From positions 502,734 through 566,733 of the forward strand of contig JADKDJ010000003.1 of the NCBI GenBank assembly GCA_016718405.1: DNA of 64,000 nt, read 5' to 3'. Under the pieces are notes generated by a model. That model was given only the letters and a program-made list of their open reading frames with translations. It did no database searches and had not been told where the DNA came from. This stretch comes from Candidatus Rhodoferax odensensis (GTDB lineage Bacteria; Pseudomonadota; Gammaproteobacteria; Burkholderiales; Burkholderiaceae_C). The position numbers and the translations under genes were made by a program. This document shows positions 35,658-45,163 of the stretch, piece after piece (position 1 is the first letter of the stretch; each line of letters begins with the position of its first letter).

Positions 35658-36986
35658 ATGCCTTCCGCCGAAATGCCCATCCCGCAAATGCCGGCGCCGA
35701 GTCAATCGGAGGCATTGCTTCGTCTGATTGCCGACTCGGTACCGGCGCTGATTGCGTACTACCAGACGGGCACGTTGAAGTGCCAGTTCGCGAACCGCGG
35801 TTATGCAGAGTACAACGGCTGGACGCCCCAGAGCATCTTGGGCAAGACCGTGCGTGAGGCCATTGGCGAGGCGGCTTGGGCAGTGATCGAGCCACAGGTC
35901 AAGCTGGTGGTGGCGGGCGAGACTGTCAAGTATGTGCGTGAACAAGCCTTGCCGAACGGCGAGCAGCGCGTGATTGAGGTCAATCTGATTCCCCATTTTC
36001 AAGAGCAGACCCAGGTTGGCGCATTTGTGCTGATCAATGACATCACCACACAGTGGCGGGCCGAGCGCGCCCTTCGCGACAGTGAAGAGCGCATGCGCAA
36101 ATTGGCCGAGGCCACCACCGAGGGGATTGTGTTTCACAACCAGGGCGTGGTTACCGATGCCAATGAGGCCATGCAGCGCATGCTGGGTTACTCGCTCGAT
36201 GAGCTCGTCGGGCGCCGGATTCTGGACTTCGTTCCCGAGACCTGGCGCCAGACGGTCATCGACTACATGGCCGGCAGCCTTGAGGAGCCCTACGAGGCGG
36301 CGGTTCTGCAGCGCAGCGGTCAAGAGATTCCGGTCGAAGTGGTCGGCAAGACCCTGCCTTTTGCCGGTGGCACCTACCGCCTTGCCGTGCTGCGCGACAT
36401 CCGTGCGCGCAAGGCTGCGCAGGAGCGCATTGAGTTCATGGCGCTGCACGACAACCTGACACAGTTGCCCAACCGCCTGTACCTGATGGAGCGCCTGGAG
36501 AGCATTTTGGCGCTGGCACGCCGTCGCGAAGCGACGGTGGCGACCCTGTTCGTGGATCTCGACAACTTCAAACTCGTCAACGACACGATGGGTCATCATG
36601 CCGGTGACTCGCTGCTGCGCGAAGTGGCGCGGCGGCTGAAGATGGCCGTGCGCGAAGCCGACGTGGTGGCCCGCCTGGGCGGCGATGAGTTTCTGATCGT
36701 GCTGACCGACATCGCCAGTCATGACGATGCGGGCGTGGTGGCCGCTACCGTGATTGAAGCCGTCAGCGTGCCTGTCATGATCGACGCTCAGGCAGTGTCG
36801 GTCTCGCCGTCGGTCGGCATCAGCGTGTTTCCGGACGATGGCCAGACCGCTGACGAGCTGATTCGTCATGCCGACTCCGCCATGTACCGTGCCAAAAACT
36901 TCGGGCGTAGCAACTACCAGTTCTTCGTGCCGCCGGGCGGCACGCCCGGCTCTGCAGGGCACGCTGGCGCGAACGCTCAGCGGTAG
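35658..36986 (+). CDS. diguanylate cyclase with two PAS domains
   Basis: 442 residues from ATG 35658 (the frame is open upstream through the YbhB gene). PAS 1 (about 20-135: LIADSVPALIAYYQTG, YNGWTPQSILG), PAS 2 (about 145-260: EGIVFHNQGVVTDANEAMQRMLGYS), then a GGDEF domain: LTQLPNRLYLMERL, LFVDLDNFKLVNDTMGH, LGGDEFLIVL with GGDEF at 341-345, and an intact inhibitory I-site RXXD (READ) five residues before it. No EAL domain. Makes c-di-GMP in response to a cytoplasmic or membrane-proximal cue, linking to biofilm and surface behaviour. Confidence 0.92.
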   Translation: MPSAEMPIPQMPAPSQSEALLRLIADSVPALIAYYQTGTLKCQFANRGYAEYNGWTPQSILGKTVREAIGEAAWAVIEPQVKLVVAGETVKYVREQALPNGEQRVIEVNLIPHFQEQTQVGAFVLINDITTQWRAERALRDSEERMRKLAEATTEGIVFHNQGVVTDANEAMQRMLGYSLDELVGRRILDFVPETWRQTVIDYMAGSLEEPYEAAVLQRSGQEIPVEVVGKTLPFAGGTYRLAVLRDIRARKAAQERIEFMALHDNLTQLPNRLYLMERLESILALARRREATVATLFVDLDNFKLVNDTMGHHAGDSLLREVARRLKMAVREADVVARLGGDEFLIVLTDIASHDDAGVVAATVIEAVSVPVMIDAQAVSVSPSVGISVFPDDGQTADELIRHADSAMYRAKNFGRSNYQFFVPPGGTPGSAGHAGANAQR

Positions 36987-37061
36987 CCTGCCGGTTGTGG
37001 CTGTTTTCGCGTCGTTGGCACCGCGCGATCCGTCGTTCGTCGCAAGCATCCTTGTATCACC

Positions 37062-37090
37062 TTGACCTTGGTCAAACTCAAGGGTAAGGT
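37062..37090 (+). promoter_or_regulatory. promoter candidate for the DUF5916 gene
   Basis: TTGACC (37062-37067) and TAAGGT (37085-37090) with a 17-bp spacer, about 90 bp before the ATG. The -35 lies in a short dyad TTGACC-TT-GGTCAA, and CTTGACCTT/AAGGGTAAG form an imperfect larger dyad, which could be a regulator site. Confidence 0.45.
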
Positions 37091-37179
37091 CGCGGCTCCG
37101 ATCCAGCCAATGGTCGAGACCCGAGTGGGCATCCCTCGAAGATCCTTGCACGGTTTCCCATCGCGAACCCGCACCACGC

Positions 37180-39429
37180 ATGTTCATCAAAAAGACAATT
37201 ACCCTGCTGCTGTTCGCGCTGGTGAGCGCGGCCAGCGCTCAAACCGGCGGGGACGGTCCTGCCGTCCAAGCGACCCGCTTGCTGCCAGGGGAGAGCATCA
37301 GCCTGGACGGTAGCCTGGACCACCCCGTCTGGCAACGTGCCGTGGTGCACAGCCGTTTTGTCGAGCGCGAGCCCAACAACGGCGCAAGCCCGAAGTTCGA
37401 GACCCGCTTTCAGGTGTTGGTCGATGAGCGTGCCCTTTATGTCGGTGTGACCGCGCTGGACCCGCAGCCTGAGCTGATTCGTCGCCAACTGGTACGCCAC
37501 GACCAGGTGTTTCGCACCCAGGACTTCGTCGCGCTGTACCTTGATCCGATGGGGCGAAAGAAGGCGGCGCAATGGTTTCGCGTCGGTGCCTCGGGCAGCA
37601 CGGCGGACGGGCTGCACACGGCGGAGGACGATAACGAGGACTTCTCGCCGGACTTCGACTTTGATGCCGCCAGCAAGCTCACGCCACAGGGGTATACGGC
37701 GGTGTTTCGGGTGCCGTTCGCGTCGCTGCGTTTCGGCGTGGTCGGCGCGGGTGAGGCCAGCCTGCCCTGGCGCATGATGGTGGTGCGCCGTGTTCCGCGC
37801 GATCAGACCTACCTGTTGATGTCGGTGCCGTTGGCGCGTGACGCATCCAGCTTCATTGACGATTTGCAGGCGCTCGACGCGGCGGCGCCCAGGCAGAACC
37901 CCAGTTTCCTGCAATGGCGCCCCAATCTGACCTTGCGCCGCAGCACAGAGCAGCCCGCCGGACAGGGTGTGAGCGGGGAGACGAAGGCCAACCTCGGCCT
38001 GGAACTGAAATGGCGACCCCGCCCCGAGTTGGTGGTTGATGCGACGCTGCGCCCGGACTTCAGCCAGGTCGAGCTCGACGTGCCGCAGCTCTCCAGCAAC
38101 ACCCAGTTTGCCCTCTACTTGCCAGAGAAGCGTCCATTCTTTCTTGAAAGTAGCGACTTGCTGCGTTCGCCGACCGACGCACTCTACACCCGCAGTGTGA
38201 CCCAGCCGCGCTGGGGCTTGCGGGGCAGCTGGCGTTCCGATGCCGTTGCCGCCACCGCCTTTGCTACGCACGACCTCGGTGGCGGAGACGTGCTGCTGCC
38301 CGGCCCCTACGGCACCGGCACCGCGCCGCAGGGTGCGTCCGACGCCGCCATTGCGCGCCTGCGTGTGGATCGCGACCAACTCACGGTTGGTGCGCTGGCG
38401 TCCTGGCGTCGCTACGGATCGAATCAGGGCGACAACGCGGTTTTCGGGCCAGACCTCACCTGGCAGGCCACGCCGAATCTGCGTCTGCGCGCGCAGTGGC
38501 TGGCCTCGCGTACCAGTGCTTTGCCAGATGACACCGGGGCTCTGGTCGCCTCGGCGGCACAGACGGGCTCAATGCTGTACGCCAACGCCTTCTGGCGTGC
38601 TGAGCCCTATGAAGCCGCCGCCACGATTGAAAACACGACCCTGGGTTTTCGCAATGACAACGGTTTTGTCAGTCAGAGCGGCGTGCGCCGCCTGGCAGTC
38701 GACGCACACCGGGTTTGGCGCAACCACGGACCCTTGAACGAAATTTGGCTCAACTTCAAAGCCGAAAGCGTGCAGGATTCGCTTACGCGCCGGACGATCT
38801 ATAGCCAGGTCACACCGGGCGTCTATACCGGCTACAGCAACAACAGCGAATTCTCGATGGAGTATCGCGGCCTGACGCGCCAGCGCGTCAGTGCCGACAG
38901 CGATTTGCTTCAGGAGCGCTATTGGCACTTCTATTACAGCCGCAACGCCGCGCTGTGGGCGCCACGGGTCAGCGTCGAGTACGACCGAGGCGATATGGTC
39001 GACTTCAGCGCCAATCAGGTGCGCGCCGGCGAGCGCATCAAGCTCAGGGCCACGCTGCGACCGCTGGCGCGCCTGGAACTGCTGCCAACGTGGTCCCTGG
39101 CGCAACTGCGGGCCCCGCAGGGCGGCACCACCTATCGGGAGAGCGCCGCGCAGTTGCTCGCCATCTGGCATCTGGCGCCCCAGCAGACTCTGCGCCTCAT
39201 CATGCAGCGTAGCCAGGTCGATCGACAGGCCGAGCCGCTGCGCGGCGTGGCGGCGTACGTGGATCGAGGCAGGTCCGACAGCCTGACCTACACCTGGCGG
39301 CGCAGCGCTGGCACCACTTACTACCTGGGTGCCAACCGCGGGCGCGACGGTGTGGCGCCGGATACCTCACGCAGCACGGAGGTGTTTGCCAAGATGCAGG
39401 TGGATGTCGACGAGTGGCTCGCCCGTTGA
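37180..39429 (+). CDS. DUF5916 outer-membrane protein with CBM9-like domain
   Basis: 749 residues, signal peptide (TLLLFALVSAASAQ). The N-terminal ~200 residues resemble a family 9 carbohydrate-binding module: ISLDGSLDHPVWQRAVV, FETRFQVLVDERALYVGVTALDP, DFVALYLDPMGR. Then the DUF5916 region: LELKWRPRPELVVDATLRPDFSQVELD and FALYLPEKRPFFLESSDLL, followed by alternating aromatic beta strands that should form an outer-membrane barrel. Role unknown. Confidence 0.85.
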   Translation: MFIKKTITLLLFALVSAASAQTGGDGPAVQATRLLPGESISLDGSLDHPVWQRAVVHSRFVEREPNNGASPKFETRFQVLVDERALYVGVTALDPQPELIRRQLVRHDQVFRTQDFVALYLDPMGRKKAAQWFRVGASGSTADGLHTAEDDNEDFSPDFDFDAASKLTPQGYTAVFRVPFASLRFGVVGAGEASLPWRMMVVRRVPRDQTYLLMSVPLARDASSFIDDLQALDAAAPRQNPSFLQWRPNLTLRRSTEQPAGQGVSGETKANLGLELKWRPRPELVVDATLRPDFSQVELDVPQLSSNTQFALYLPEKRPFFLESSDLLRSPTDALYTRSVTQPRWGLRGSWRSDAVAATAFATHDLGGGDVLLPGPYGTGTAPQGASDAAIARLRVDRDQLTVGALASWRRYGSNQGDNAVFGPDLTWQATPNLRLRAQWLASRTSALPDDTGALVASAAQTGSMLYANAFWRAEPYEAAATIENTTLGFRNDNGFVSQSGVRRLAVDAHRVWRNHGPLNEIWLNFKAESVQDSLTRRTIYSQVTPGVYTGYSNNSEFSMEYRGLTRQRVSADSDLLQERYWHFYYSRNAALWAPRVSVEYDRGDMVDFSANQVRAGERIKLRATLRPLARLELLPTWSLAQLRAPQGGTTYRESAAQLLAIWHLAPQQTLRLIMQRSQVDRQAEPLRGVAAYVDRGRSDSLTYTWRRSAGTTYYLGANRGRDGVAPDTSRSTEVFAKMQVDVDEWLAR

Positions 39430-39566
39430 GCGTGACCAGCCCGACCAGCCGGACTGGGCGACCCGCTTGGGCAAATGCGACACTATCGCTTTTTGGCCTC
39501 ACTTGCACGCGACAGGTGGTCGCGGGGGCGAGTGGCGGTCGCCCACCACTTCACTTGGAGTTCTAC

Positions 39567-40865
39567 ATGATTCGATCAGACAAGCTGCTGCGCGGCGCAT
39601 TGGCCATCGGCGCGGTGCTTGCCAGCACATTGGCGCAACCGGTGCTGGCGCAGTCCGGCGGCGGGTCGGCCGGGACGGCTGCACCCACTGGCGCGGCCTC
39701 GGCGCCGGCGGCGCCTACCGTTCGGCCTGAAATCGGCGCCGTGCTGATTGACGCACAGCGTCTGCTGGGCGACAAACAGTACAAGGATGCCGGGGCCAAG
39801 CTGGCGGCCGCGCAAGCGATGGCCGACAAGACGCCTTACGAATTGCACATTCTGGCCCGCCTCACAGGCGCTTTGGCCGCGGCCACCGGAGATGCGGATC
39901 TGGCCGCGCAGCAGCATGAGCTGGCCAGCCAGGGGCCCTGGATGAAGGATGCAGACAAGATCACAAGCCTGCAGGCCGTGGTCAGTCTCTACTACAACGC
40001 CAAGAACTATGCCAAGGCGGTCGAGTGGATTGATCGATACCTTCAAGCCGGCGGCACTGAACCGATGATGGGCAACCTGCGCGCCCAAAGTTTCTACCTC
40101 AAGGGCGACTACCCCGCTGCGGCCAAGGCGCTTGAGCTTGAAGTTGGCAAGGTCACGGCGGCGGGCAAGCTGCCCACCGAGGTGCAGTTCAAGTTGTTGG
40201 CCGATGCGCAACGGCGCACCAAGGACGAGGCCGGCAGCACGCGCACGGTGGAGCTGCTGGTGCGTCACTATCCGAGCAAGGCCAACTGGGGCACGCTGGT
40301 TCAGCGGCTGTGGGCCAAACCGTCACTGGCGGTGCGTTTGCAGCTTGATGTGTTTCGCTTGCAGCAAGCCGTGGCTGGTCTGAGCGAAGCCAGCGACTTC
40401 ACCGAGATGGCCGAGCTGGCGCTGCAAGCGGGCTCCGCTGCCGAGGCCCTCAAGGTGATGGAGCAGGGTTATGCCGCTGGCGTGCTGGGTACCGGCGACA
40501 AGGTCGCCGAGCAGCAGCGTTTCAAGGACAAGGTGACCAAACTGGTCGCTGAGGATCGCGCTACGCTTGAAAAAGACCTGACCAACGCCAAGAAGGCGGC
40601 CGACGGAACCGCGATGTTCAATTACGGCTTCAACATGGTGTATCTGGGTCTGGCTGAACGGGGCGTTGCACAGATGGAGCAAGGGCTGGCCAAGGGGATT
40701 GCCCGCAATGGTGATCTGGCCAAATTGCGCATGGTGGCGGTCTACGCTCAGCTGGGGCAGCGCGACAAGGCCAAACAGGTACTGGCCGCACTGTCGGGTA
40801 AGACCGATCCAGTTGGGCTGGATGACACGGTGCGCTACTGGACACTGTTCTTGAATCAGCCCTGA
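39567..40865 (+). CDS. periplasmic TPR-repeat protein
   Basis: 432 residues from ATG 39567 (upstream open frame belongs to the end of the DUF5916 gene region). Signal peptide ending at PVLAQ, a Gly/Ala/Pro linker, then helical repeats of TPR type: KQYKDAGAKLAAAQAMADK, NAKNYAKAVEWIDRYLQAGG, LKGDYPAAAKALELEVGKV, AGSAAEALKVMEQGYAAGVL, LGQRDKAKQVLAAL. Probably a protein-interaction scaffold; partner unknown. Same strand as the downstream kinase, 98 bp apart. Confidence 0.82.
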   Translation: MIRSDKLLRGALAIGAVLASTLAQPVLAQSGGGSAGTAAPTGAASAPAAPTVRPEIGAVLIDAQRLLGDKQYKDAGAKLAAAQAMADKTPYELHILARLTGALAAATGDADLAAQQHELASQGPWMKDADKITSLQAVVSLYYNAKNYAKAVEWIDRYLQAGGTEPMMGNLRAQSFYLKGDYPAAAKALELEVGKVTAAGKLPTEVQFKLLADAQRRTKDEAGSTRTVELLVRHYPSKANWGTLVQRLWAKPSLAVRLQLDVFRLQQAVAGLSEASDFTEMAELALQAGSAAEALKVMEQGYAAGVLGTGDKVAEQQRFKDKVTKLVAEDRATLEKDLTNAKKAADGTAMFNYGFNMVYLGLAERGVAQMEQGLAKGIARNGDLAKLRMVAVYAQLGQRDKAKQVLAALSGKTDPVGLDDTVRYWTLFLNQP

Positions 40866-40963
40866 ACCAGCATTCGCCTGCGCGACGAACAGCGATGACC
40901 CTAGGCGCTAGCCTGACCACCACCGGCCGCAGTTAAACTGGTGCCCCACGAACGCGGGGGCGA

Positions 40964-43726
40964 ATGCCCCTGATGGGCATGACAGACCATTCACATTCGG
41001 TAGCGACACCGTCATCCGATGCCTTTGACGAGGCGCGTTTTCAGCGCCTTAAGCAGGATGACTTCCTGCGACCGACGGCCATGATTGCCGTGGCTGGCTC
41101 GGTGCTGGTGTTTGTCTTGTGGATGTGGGACTGGAGCGTGGACGCCGCGCACGCGCCCGATACCATGTGGCTGCGTCTGCTGATGTCGGCCTCGTTTCTG
41201 AGCTACCCGCTGGCGATTCGGGTTGGCGTGCGCCGCAGCTTGCCGCTGGTGTTCTACGGCATGGCACTGTGGCTGCAGATCGTGTTTCTGTGGGTCCTGG
41301 CGCGGCTTGATGGTGGCGCGGTGCATGGCATGGCGGGCTTCATGTTCTGGTTCATCGTGCCGCCGCTCATGACCTTTGTCCTGCCACTGCGCGGCAACAT
41401 CCTGGGCAATTTGGCGGTGGTCGCCTGCCCCAGCATGCTGGCGGTCGGACTGGGTCTGCTGCCCCAGATGGATCTGTTCAAGCTCAATGCCTTGCTGGTA
41501 CCGGCGGGGGTCATCACCATTGCCGGGCACCTCATGATCGACCGCCTGCTGCGGCGCATCTACGAGTACCGCTGGCAGTTCCAATGGCGTTCGGTCGCCA
41601 TTGATGCGCTGGCCGAGGGTGTGGTGGTGGTTCAGCATGGGCTGATTTGTTACGCCAACCAGGCCGCTGCTGCCATGGTGGGGCGCACGCCCGAGCAAAT
41701 CGTGGGTGCCGCCCGGCGCGATTTCATTGACCTGGACGACAAATCGGACTTTTCGCAACCCTTGCTGGTCCAGGCACCGCACGGCCAAGCTGCGTGGGTG
41801 CGTCTGGGGCGCTCGGCCATTGACTGGCAGGGCCAGCCGGCTACCTTGGTGTCGGTGACCGACGTGAGTGCGCAGGTGCTGGCCGATGAGTCGCTGCGCA
41901 AATCCGAGGAGCGCTACCGCGAGGTAGTGGACAACGCGGCCGAGGGCATCATCGTCATGCAGGACAACCGCCTGGTGTTCGCCAATGCCGCGGTGGAGAC
42001 GATCACCGGCGACCGGCACGACAATTTCATTGGCAAGGACTTCATCAGCTTTATTCACCCCGAGGATCGGGAGACGGTGATCGACCGTATCACGCGGCGC
42101 ATGCGTGGCGAGGTGATGGACCCGCGCTTTGAGTTTCGCATCGTCAAGATCACCGGCCAGGCGATCTGGGTCCAGATTATCGGCGTGCGAATCCAGTGGG
42201 ACGGCGTCGCATCCACGTTGTACTTCCTGTCCGACATTGACGAACGCAAACGCGCCGAGGAAGCCCTGCGGAACTCCGAGGAGCGCCACCGCTTGCTGGT
42301 GAACCATGCCAGCGAGGGTATTCTCATTTCGCAGGCCGGCATTCTGCGCTTCGTCAATCCGCGCGTCGCAACCCTGGCTGGGCGCGACGCCGCTGATCTG
42401 TTGGGCCAGCCCTTGCTGCGTTTCATTCACACGGAGGACCACGCAGTGCTGATTGAGCGCTTTCGCAAGCGCCAGCGTGGCGAGGCGGTCTCGCTGCACG
42501 AACTGTTCCGTCTGGTTCGGCCCGATGGCAGTATTGTCTGGATCGAGACCAGCGGGGTTGATGTGCCGTGGGAGGGCGCCCCTGCCGTGCTGTCCTTCCT
42601 GATTGATGTCACCGAACGCCGACACCTGGAAGAAAACCTGCGGCGGACCTTGAGCGAGCGAGAGGCGATTTTGCAGAGCACCCTGGTGGGCATCACCTTT
42701 GCGGTCAATCGTCGTCACCAATGGGTCAACCGCCGCTTCGCCGACATGTTGGGTTATGAGCCGCAAGAGCTGGTGGGTCAACTGTCACTGATGCATTACC
42801 CGGACGAAGCCAGTTGGCAGCGCTTTGGAGAGGAAGCCTACCCGCTGCTGGCACAAGGGCTGCCCTACCACGTCGAGATGCCGGCGCGGCGCAAGGACGG
42901 TTGCATCATCTGGGTGGAGATATTTGGCACCGCCATCGACCGGGCCGATCTGGGCAAGGGCACGATCTGGACCTATCTGGACATCACCACCCGCAAGCAG
43001 GCCGAAGAAGACGTGCGTGTGGCGCTGGAAAAGCAGACCGAGCTCAATCAGCTCAAGTCACGCTTCGTGTCCATGACCTCGCACGAATTCCGCACGCCGC
43101 TGGCGGCCATCCTGTCATCCACCGAGCTGCTGAAATACTACGAGCAGCGTCTGGCGCCCCAGGAAAGGGCCGAGCTGGTGGACGGCATCGGGCAGTCGGT
43201 GCAGCGTATGACCACGATGCTCGACGACATCTTGCTGATTGGTCGCGCCGAGGCCGACCGGCTTGACTTTGCGCCAGCGCCACTGCCTTTGCGCGCCTTC
43301 TGTCAGAGTGTGGTGGAGGAACTGGCCCGCTCCCGCAGGGGTGTTGGGCAGCCTGACCAGCGCATTGAGTTCAGCATGGGCACACCGGACGCCGAACCGG
43401 TGCTTGACGAGGCGCTGGCGCGCCGCATTCTGGGCAATTTGCTGTCCAATGCCCTGAAGTACTCGCCCGAGGACAAACCGGTTCGCCTGACGGTGCACGC
43501 GCACGCCACCGGTGTTCGCTTCACGGTGGAGGACCAGGGCATAGGCATCCCGGACTCCGATCTGCCGCACTTGTTCGAGACCTTTCACCGGGCCAGCAAC
43601 GTGGGCAACATCTCGGGCACCGGGCTGGGCCTGGCGATCGTGAAGAAGGCCGTGGACCTGCATGGCGGCAGCATTGCGGTGCACAGCGAACTGGGCCGCG
43701 GCACCACCTTTACCGTGACCCTTTAA
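40964..43726 (+). CDS. membrane sensor histidine kinase with multiple PAS domains
   Basis: 920 residues; the next in-frame ATG (40979) is an alternative. Six hydrophobic segments in the first ~200 residues, then four PAS/PAC units (starts near AIDALAEGVVVVQHG, VVDNAAEGIIVMQDN, LVNHASEGILISQAG, ILQSTLVGITFAVNR), HisKA with histidine 707 in FVSMTSHEFRTPLAAIL and an HATPase (NLLSNALKYSPED, VEDQGIGIPDSDLP, GTGLGLAIVKKAVDLHGG). No receiver domain of its own; the regulator gene follows 20 bp later. Its catalytic core is closely similar to that of the kinase at 45164-46555. Confidence 0.93.
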   Translation: MPLMGMTDHSHSVATPSSDAFDEARFQRLKQDDFLRPTAMIAVAGSVLVFVLWMWDWSVDAAHAPDTMWLRLLMSASFLSYPLAIRVGVRRSLPLVFYGMALWLQIVFLWVLARLDGGAVHGMAGFMFWFIVPPLMTFVLPLRGNILGNLAVVACPSMLAVGLGLLPQMDLFKLNALLVPAGVITIAGHLMIDRLLRRIYEYRWQFQWRSVAIDALAEGVVVVQHGLICYANQAAAAMVGRTPEQIVGAARRDFIDLDDKSDFSQPLLVQAPHGQAAWVRLGRSAIDWQGQPATLVSVTDVSAQVLADESLRKSEERYREVVDNAAEGIIVMQDNRLVFANAAVETITGDRHDNFIGKDFISFIHPEDRETVIDRITRRMRGEVMDPRFEFRIVKITGQAIWVQIIGVRIQWDGVASTLYFLSDIDERKRAEEALRNSEERHRLLVNHASEGILISQAGILRFVNPRVATLAGRDAADLLGQPLLRFIHTEDHAVLIERFRKRQRGEAVSLHELFRLVRPDGSIVWIETSGVDVPWEGAPAVLSFLIDVTERRHLEENLRRTLSEREAILQSTLVGITFAVNRRHQWVNRRFADMLGYEPQELVGQLSLMHYPDEASWQRFGEEAYPLLAQGLPYHVEMPARRKDGCIIWVEIFGTAIDRADLGKGTIWTYLDITTRKQAEEDVRVALEKQTELNQLKSRFVSMTSHEFRTPLAAILSSTELLKYYEQRLAPQERAELVDGIGQSVQRMTTMLDDILLIGRAEADRLDFAPAPLPLRAFCQSVVEELARSRRGVGQPDQRIEFSMGTPDAEPVLDEALARRILGNLLSNALKYSPEDKPVRLTVHAHATGVRFTVEDQGIGIPDSDLPHLFETFHRASNVGNISGTGLGLAIVKKAVDLHGGSIAVHSELGRGTTFTVTL

Positions 43727-43746
43727 GAAAGAAGACGAGTAAGCGC

Positions 43747-44718
43747 ATGGCCCGCATTTTGATCATCGAAGACGAGACCGCCATTCGCGCCAACCTGGTG
43801 CGCTTTGTGCGTTTGGAAGGGCATGAGGCGGTCGAAGCGGTGGACGGCAGCGCGGGACTGGCGGCGGCACAGACTTGCGAGCCTGACCTGATTCTGTGCG
43901 ACCTCATGATGCCGGGCCTGAGCGGCATGCAGGTGCTGGCTGCCCTGCGGGAGTCGCCGGTCTTGGCGTCCATTCCCTTCATCTTTCTGTCGGCCAGTGC
44001 CGAGCCGGAACGCATCCAAGAAGCCCGCGAACTCGGTGCGCGCGAATACCTGGCCAAGCCGTTTAATCTGGCCCAGTTGCGCGAGGTGTTGCGGCGCTAT
44101 CTGCCCGACTGGCAGACCCTGCGGGCAAGGGCTGAGTCAAACACTGACGATTTGCACCTCACCCTGGGGGTGGTTCAATCTCGTCAAGCTCAGTCCCACA
44201 CTGCGCGCATCCAGCGTGTTGCTCGGGGAACTAACCCATTTCACCTGTCGGCACGGCGAATCCATTGGGCAACCGCTGACGACGACCGGGTCGGACGTGA
44301 AAAGTGGTGTAGCGCCAACGCCAGCCCAGCGCCCAAACTTTGGGGCTGGGGTGACCGTGACCATGCCGCCATGCGCACACCTCAACTGCGAGGCGGTCGT
44401 GAGCGCGGGATAGGGATCGAACTGGTTGAGGGCGGCCATGATTCTGCCGTTGGGTGTCACTTTCCCATCTATGTTGGGGGCGCCTCCCAGCATTGCCTGA
44501 AATTGCCTGATGGCCGCCACGAGCTTTGGTCCAACCATGCCGTCCACCACCAGTTTGGTGTCGGGCCCGCCCTTGGATCGTGGGACAGCGTTGAGCATCT
44601 CCTGCACGATCTTGACATCGTTGACCAAATTGCGGCTGATCGCTTTTCCAACATCGGCCGTGATACTTCTTGCCATGATTCCTCTCCTGTAGTGCTTTCC
44701 TGGCGAACCTTGAGTTAA
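43747..44718 (+). CDS. single-domain response regulator with an unlikely C-terminal extension
   Basis: The first ~125 residues are a CheY-like receiver: ARILIIEDETAIR, aspartate 52 in LILCDLMMPGLSG, FLSASAEP, and YLAKPFNLAQL. Partner of the kinase just upstream. The frame then continues about 200 codons without a stop, but that part is antisense to the intact gene at 44137-44676 and has no domain character. A TGA sits one base out of frame at 44133-44135, so a one-base error or a real loss of the stop near 44130 is likely; the true protein probably ends there. Confidence 0.85.
   Translation: MARILIIEDETAIRANLVRFVRLEGHEAVEAVDGSAGLAAAQTCEPDLILCDLMMPGLSGMQVLAALRESPVLASIPFIFLSASAEPERIQEARELGAREYLAKPFNLAQLREVLRRYLPDWQTLRARAESNTDDLHLTLGVVQSRQAQSHTARIQRVARGTNPFHLSARRIHWATADDDRVGREKWCSANASPAPKLWGWGDRDHAAMRTPQLRGGRERGIGIELVEGGHDSAVGCHFPIYVGGASQHCLKLPDGRHELWSNHAVHHQFGVGPALGSWDSVEHLLHDLDIVDQIAADRFSNIGRDTSCHDSSPVVLSWRTLS
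44137..44676 (-). CDS. peptidoglycan-binding-like plus PAAR-like protein
   Basis: 179 residues from ATG 44676, with AGGAGAGG upstream. Residues about 10-85 look like a PGB_1 unit: VKIVQEMLNAVP, KLVVDGMVGPKLVAAIRQFQ, NIDGKVTPNGRIMAALNQ. The C-terminal half is PAAR/DUF4280-like: LRCAHGGMVTVTP, DPVVVSGCPMDSPCRQVKW and QGEVQIV with conserved cysteines. PAAR-type tips occur on type VI and other contractile injection systems, but no such genes are in the window. No signal peptide. Entirely antisense to the extended reading of the response regulator. Confidence 0.7.
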   Translation of the reverse strand: MARSITADVGKAISRNLVNDVKIVQEMLNAVPRSKGGPDTKLVVDGMVGPKLVAAIRQFQAMLGGAPNIDGKVTPNGRIMAALNQFDPYPALTTASQLRCAHGGMVTVTPAPKFGRWAGVGATPLFTSDPVVVSGCPMDSPCRQVKWVSSPSNTLDARSVGLSLTRLNHPQGEVQIVSV

Positions 44719-44960
44719 CGGCTGGTCGCAGCGCGTGCGAACTGAACCGCAGAACCACCCGACCGCCACAGGCGTAGCGGCTCCACCATGGCGGCAATCA
44801 GCGGGTCGGTACCAAAGTTGGCGGGAACTGCGGGGGCCGTGGTCACTGGCGTGTGATTGAGCATGCGCTCAAAACTCAAGGCCACCGGATCGGTGGCAGC
44901 CTGGGCGCAAGCGCCAAACAAAGCGAGGATGGCAGCAGGCAGAACGTGTGAGCGATTCAT
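44715..44960 (-). CDS. small secreted repeat protein, copy A
   Basis: 81 residues: signal peptide MNRSHVLPAAILALFGACAQA, then one copy of a repeat: SFERMLNHTP, PAVPANFGTDPLIAAMVEPL and RLWRSGGSAVQFA. GGAGAG precedes the ATG. Related proteins are at 51859-52263 (two repeats), 61023-61413 (two repeats) and a fragment at 62126-62230. I recognise no known family. Short, secreted, with no cysteine in the mature part; could be a surface or secreted peptide. Confidence 0.75.
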   Translation of the reverse strand: MNRSHVLPAAILALFGACAQAATDPVALSFERMLNHTPVTTAPAVPANFGTDPLIAAMVEPLRLWRSGGSAVQFARAATSR

Positions 44961-45147
44961 GATGAGACTCTCCAAAAACAATGATGAACAAGGGCTTCTT
45001 AGTCCGTCCGGCTTATCGTGGTGTTTGGTGATCACGCTTGTGCCGTTCAGTGCCTTCATCATCGGCGGGCGAGGTATCAGCAAGATGTCGCGCCGGGGCG
45101 TGTTGTGTCCTTTGTATTGCCGCAGTCCGCGCTGTGTATCAATTGTT
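44961..45147 (-). promoter_or_regulatory. conserved leader of repeat protein copy A
   Basis: About 175 nt between the motif AACAATTGATACA (minus strand, 45135-45147) and the ATG. This leader is similar along its length to the one before copy B, at the same distance. TTGATA in the motif could be a -35 box, with CAATAC at 17-bp spacing as a weak -10. Confidence 0.55.
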
Positions 45148-45163
45148 TCGGCTGCCCAAACCC

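Noticed and set aside
37062..37090. MerR-type operator
   Set aside because: The spacer is 17 bp rather than the 19-20 bp typical of MerR promoters and no MerR gene is adjacent; kept only as an ordinary promoter candidate.
41012..42781. 589-codon open frame on the minus strand
   Set aside because: Antisense to the PAS-domain kinase; His/Gln/Asn-rich shadow.
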